Part shown: piece by piece, positions 13,773-15,590 of the stretch
Layout of the letters: the number at the start of each line of letters is the position of its first letter
Position numbering within the stretch: the first letter of the stretch is position 1
Origin: Anaerolineae bacterium
GTDB taxonomy: Bacteria; Chloroflexota; Anaerolineae; CG2-30-64-16
Assembly: GCA_025454565.1 (NCBI GenBank)
Contig: JALOOE010000038.1
Coordinates: 1 to 15,590 of the forward strand
Reading direction: 5' to 3'
DNA: 15,590 nt
The notes under the pieces: model-generated
Databases searched by the model: none
Told to the model about the DNA's origin: nothing
The model's input: only the letters and a program-made list of their open reading frames with translations
Program-made: the position numbers and the translations under genes

Positions 13773-13790
13773 GACATTGTCAGAAATGTC
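13773..13790. promoter_or_regulatory. possible operator palindrome
   Basis: GACATT and AATGTC (13773-13778 and 13785-13790) are exact complements separated by six bases. The site lies just downstream of the -10 box, at about +5 to +22, where a repressor would block initiation of the surface-glycan cluster. No regulator gene is in the window. Confidence 0.35.
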
Positions 13791-13801
13791 ATGTTGACGG
13801 C

Positions 13802-13829
13802 ATTATAGCACATCGAATCGCGATGCCAA
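13802..13829 (-). promoter_or_regulatory. promoter of the surface-glycan cluster
   Basis: On the minus strand, TTGGCA (13829-13824), a 16-base spacer and TATAAT (13807-13802) with an extended TGC just before the -10. The predicted start is near 13795, about 75 bases before GTG 13719. The 147-base gap between this gene and the oxidoreductase holds nothing else clear. Confidence 0.65.
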
Positions 13830-13866
13830 TCCTGGTTCTGATCCGGTGACGTACGCGAACCTTGTC

Positions 13867-14901
13867 TCACCATGCCCGGCGGTATTGGAAAGGCACGGCC
13901 ATCTCGACGCCCAATTCTCGGGCGACGCGCAGCGGCCAGTACGGATCGCGCAGGGACTGCCGGGCAACCAGGACGGCGTCGGCGCGGCCCTCACGCACGA
14001 TCGCGTCCGCCTGGCGCGCCTCAGTGATCAGACCCACCGCGCCGACAGCGATGCCGGCCTCGCGCCTGATCCGTTCGGCGAACGACACCTGGTAGCCAGG
14101 TTCCAGCGTGATCTGCTGATCGGCTGAAAGCCCGCCCGATGAAACATCGATCAAATCCACGCCTTCGGCTTTGAACCATTTCGCCAGCGCCACACTTTGC
14201 TCAACATCCCAGCTCGACACGCCCGGCAGCCAGTCGGTGGCGCTGATGCGCACGAAGAGCGGCCGTCGCTCCGGCCAGACGCTCCTCACGGCCCGCACGA
14301 CTTCCAGCGAAAGCCGCGCCCGATTCTCCAGGCTACCACCATACCCATCCGTGCGCCGATTGCTGACCGGCGATAGGAATTCGTGGAGCAGGTAACCATG
14401 GGCCGCGTGAACCTCAACGGCCTGAAAGCCCGCACGCAGCGCCCGTTCCGCCGCCGCTCGAAACGCCTCCACAACGGCCCGCAGATCGTCGGTTGTTGCC
14501 TGGGTTGGCACGCCCATCTCCGGTGAAAAGGGTAATGGGCTGGGGCCGATCGTGCCCGGCACGCCCGCCTTGCGGCCCGCATGCGCGATCTGGATCGCCG
14601 GTGTCGCGCCGTGGTCCGCCACAAAACGGACGATGCGGCCGAACGCCTCGGCCTGTGCGTCGTTCCACAGCCCCAAATCCTGCGCGCTGATGCGTCCGCG
14701 CGGCTCGACCGCCGTCGCCTCGACCAGGATCAGTCCCGCGCCACCGACCGCACGGCTGCCCAAGTGCACCAGATGCCAATCGGTCGGCACGCCGTCCTCG
14801 GCGAAGACCGAATATTGGCACATCGGCGAGACCCACAGCCGATTGCGCACGGCGATGCTGCGCAAGGTGAACGGGGTGAATAGATGCGAAGATGCCGTCA
14901 T
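13867..14901 (-). CDS. namA: Old Yellow Enzyme family NADPH dehydrogenase, YqjM/NamA type
   Basis: This FMN-dependent ene-reductase (344 residues, full length) reduces activated C=C bonds with NADPH in the cytoplasm. It belongs to the thermophilic-like, YqjM class: SPMCQYS places C28 and Y30 where YqjM has its redox-tuning Cys26 and Tyr28. HAAHGYLLHEFLSP gives H165 and H168, with Y170, as the substrate-binding and proton-donor residues, and NRRTDGYGGSLENRARL follows. QIAHAGRKA (104-112), the late GAVGLI, and VARQSLRDPYWP complete the FMN barrel. The C-terminus QYRRAW fits the QYxR end that contacts the partner subunit. ATG 14901 is preceded by GGAG at a suitable distance. It lies 52 bases downstream of elp3 and may be cotranscribed with it, although no functional link is known. 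The physiological substrate is unknown. Confidence 0.95.
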   Translation of the reverse strand: MTASSHLFTPFTLRSIAVRNRLWVSPMCQYSVFAEDGVPTDWHLVHLGSRAVGGAGLILVEATAVEPRGRISAQDLGLWNDAQAEAFGRIVRFVADHGATPAIQIAHAGRKAGVPGTIGPSPLPFSPEMGVPTQATTDDLRAVVEAFRAAAERALRAGFQAVEVHAAHGYLLHEFLSPVSNRRTDGYGGSLENRARLSLEVVRAVRSVWPERRPLFVRISATDWLPGVSSWDVEQSVALAKWFKAEGVDLIDVSSGGLSADQQITLEPGYQVSFAERIRREAGIAVGAVGLITEARQADAIVREGRADAVLVARQSLRDPYWPLRVARELGVEMAVPFQYRRAW

Positions 14902-14953
14902 GCTGGCTCCACAGGTACAGATAGATCATCAGACGCGCCGGCGCTACCGCGCC

Positions 14954-15590
14954 TCATAACCGAGCGATCATGTACAACTCCTCGCGCTCGAACCCCAGCC
15001 GCTCGTAGTATCTGCGCGTGCCGATGGCTGAGATGACCGCCAGCCGGTAATGGCCGGCTGCGGCCGCGCGTGTCCGGGCCTCGTCGATCAGGCGCCGGCC
15101 CAGGCCGAGGTGCTGCGCCTCGCCCGCGTTGGCCGCACCGATGCTCAACGCCGGGCCATAGACGTGCACTTCGCGGATCATCGCCGCGCCGCGCAACTCA
15201 GGCAGCGCGTCCCAGATTTCTACGGTCTCTAGGAGGGGCAGCGGCAGTGAAAGTCGCAGAAAGCCCGCCAGCTTGCCCGCCCCCGTCTCAAGACCGATGA
15301 ACTGCTCTCGACTGGCTCCGGTGTCATACTCATGAACGACCAGCCGAAGGTCGTCATCGAGCAGTTCGGCCCCGCGTATTTCGCGACATCGGATGCAGCC
15401 ACAGATCTGACCGCGTGCGGCCATCCGTTCATGGACCAACTGCCGTAGATTCGAGCTTTTCACCCCCGCCACGATGTCGTCCGCCGGGATATCCCGGAAG
15501 ACGCGGTTGACACGACAATAGGCAGGGATGGTCGCCTTGCAGTCCGCCACCAGGTCAAGCAGCTCCTCGTCGGTGTATGGCCGATATTGG
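14954..15590 (-). CDS. elp3: Elp3 tRNA U34 acetyltransferase, C-terminal part
   Basis: The last 212 residues of Elp3 are present; the frame continues past the right edge, so a GTG at 15550 is internal and not the start. Elp3 is a radical-SAM/GNAT enzyme that uses acetyl-CoA to build carboxymethyl-type modifications on wobble uridine of tRNA. The visible part has YRPYTDEELLDLVADCK, then AYCRVNRVFRDIPADDI and SSNLRQLVHERM, the end of the radical-SAM domain. ICGCIRCREIR supplies the linker cysteines seen in Elp3. The GNAT domain has AMIREVHVYG, the acetyl-CoA loop QHLGLGRRLIDEA, and the closing TRRYYERLGFEREELYM. Bacterial Elp3 is known in Chloroflexota such as Dehalococcoides. Other Elongator subunits are not expected in bacteria. 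Confidence 0.95.
   Translation of the reverse strand, partial: QYRPYTDEELLDLVADCKATIPAYCRVNRVFRDIPADDIVAGVKSSNLRQLVHERMAARGQICGCIRCREIRGAELLDDDLRLVVHEYDTGASREQFIGLETGAGKLAGFLRLSLPLPLLETVEIWDALPELRGAAMIREVHVYGPALSIGAANAGEAQHLGLGRRLIDEARTRAAAAGHYRLAVISAIGTRRYYERLGFEREELYMIARL

Noticed and set aside
13834..13861. Terminator after the Old Yellow Enzyme gene
   Set aside because: Only a 5-bp stem (GGTTC/GAACC) with an 18-base loop and no T-run.
15550..15590. Independent acetyltransferase gene starting at 15550
   Set aside because: The frame continues upstream to the window edge with Elp3-specific residues (YRPYTDEELLDLVADCK), so this is an internal codon of elp3.

Overview
The window is a GC-rich bacterial chromosome segment. 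It is probably from Chloroflexota, in or near Anaerolineae. That placement is inferred from a bacterial translin-family gene, a bacterial Elp3, a Thr/Pro linker in an envelope protein, and polytopic GT39 glycosyltransferases ending in beta-rich domains. No rRNA, tRNA, CRISPR array, insertion sequence or phage gene was recognised. Almost all genes are on the minus strand.

Layout from left to right: (1) 1-1589, a YfhO-like polytopic membrane protein that runs off the left edge. (2) 1672-2314, an L,D-transpeptidase split by a one-base frameshift. (3) 2406-3077, a translin-family protein that looks leaderless. (4) 3320-3904 on the plus strand, a two-helix membrane protein with a double zinc ribbon, divergent from translin. 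(5) 4020-13719 on the minus strand, a likely cell-surface glycan or glycoprotein cluster. In transcription order it holds a six-domain beta-sandwich protein, a small protein sharing its C-terminal module, a GT39 glycosyltransferase, a methyltransferase, a second GT39, a truncated GT2 polyprenyl-phosphate sugar synthase and a perosamine-synthase-like aminotransferase. (6) 13867-14901, a YqjM/NamA-type Old Yellow Enzyme. (7) 14954-15590, the C-terminal part of Elp3, running off the right edge.

In region 5 the aminotransferase would make an amino sugar and the GT2 enzyme would load a polyprenyl phosphate. The GT39 enzymes would use lipid-linked sugars outside the membrane. The first five genes overlap or abut, and a clear promoter lies upstream of 13719.

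The most unusual signal is a family of period-7 (sometimes 14 or 8) repeat arrays at seven places. The heptamer differs from place to place. Intergenic arrays carry TGA once per heptamer, which puts a stop in all three frames. Three minus-strand genes (stops at 4020, 6052 and 8163) end on a TGA belonging to such a ladder, and the plus-strand gene ending at 3904 is followed by one. Arrays inside genes are free of stops on the coding strand and add about 30-55 in-frame residues to loops between membrane helices. One array sits where the first 30-40 codons of the GT2 gene should be. These arrays resemble cyanobacterial short tandemly repeated repetitive sequences and the in-frame palindromic elements of Rickettsia, but I do not know of this combination being described.
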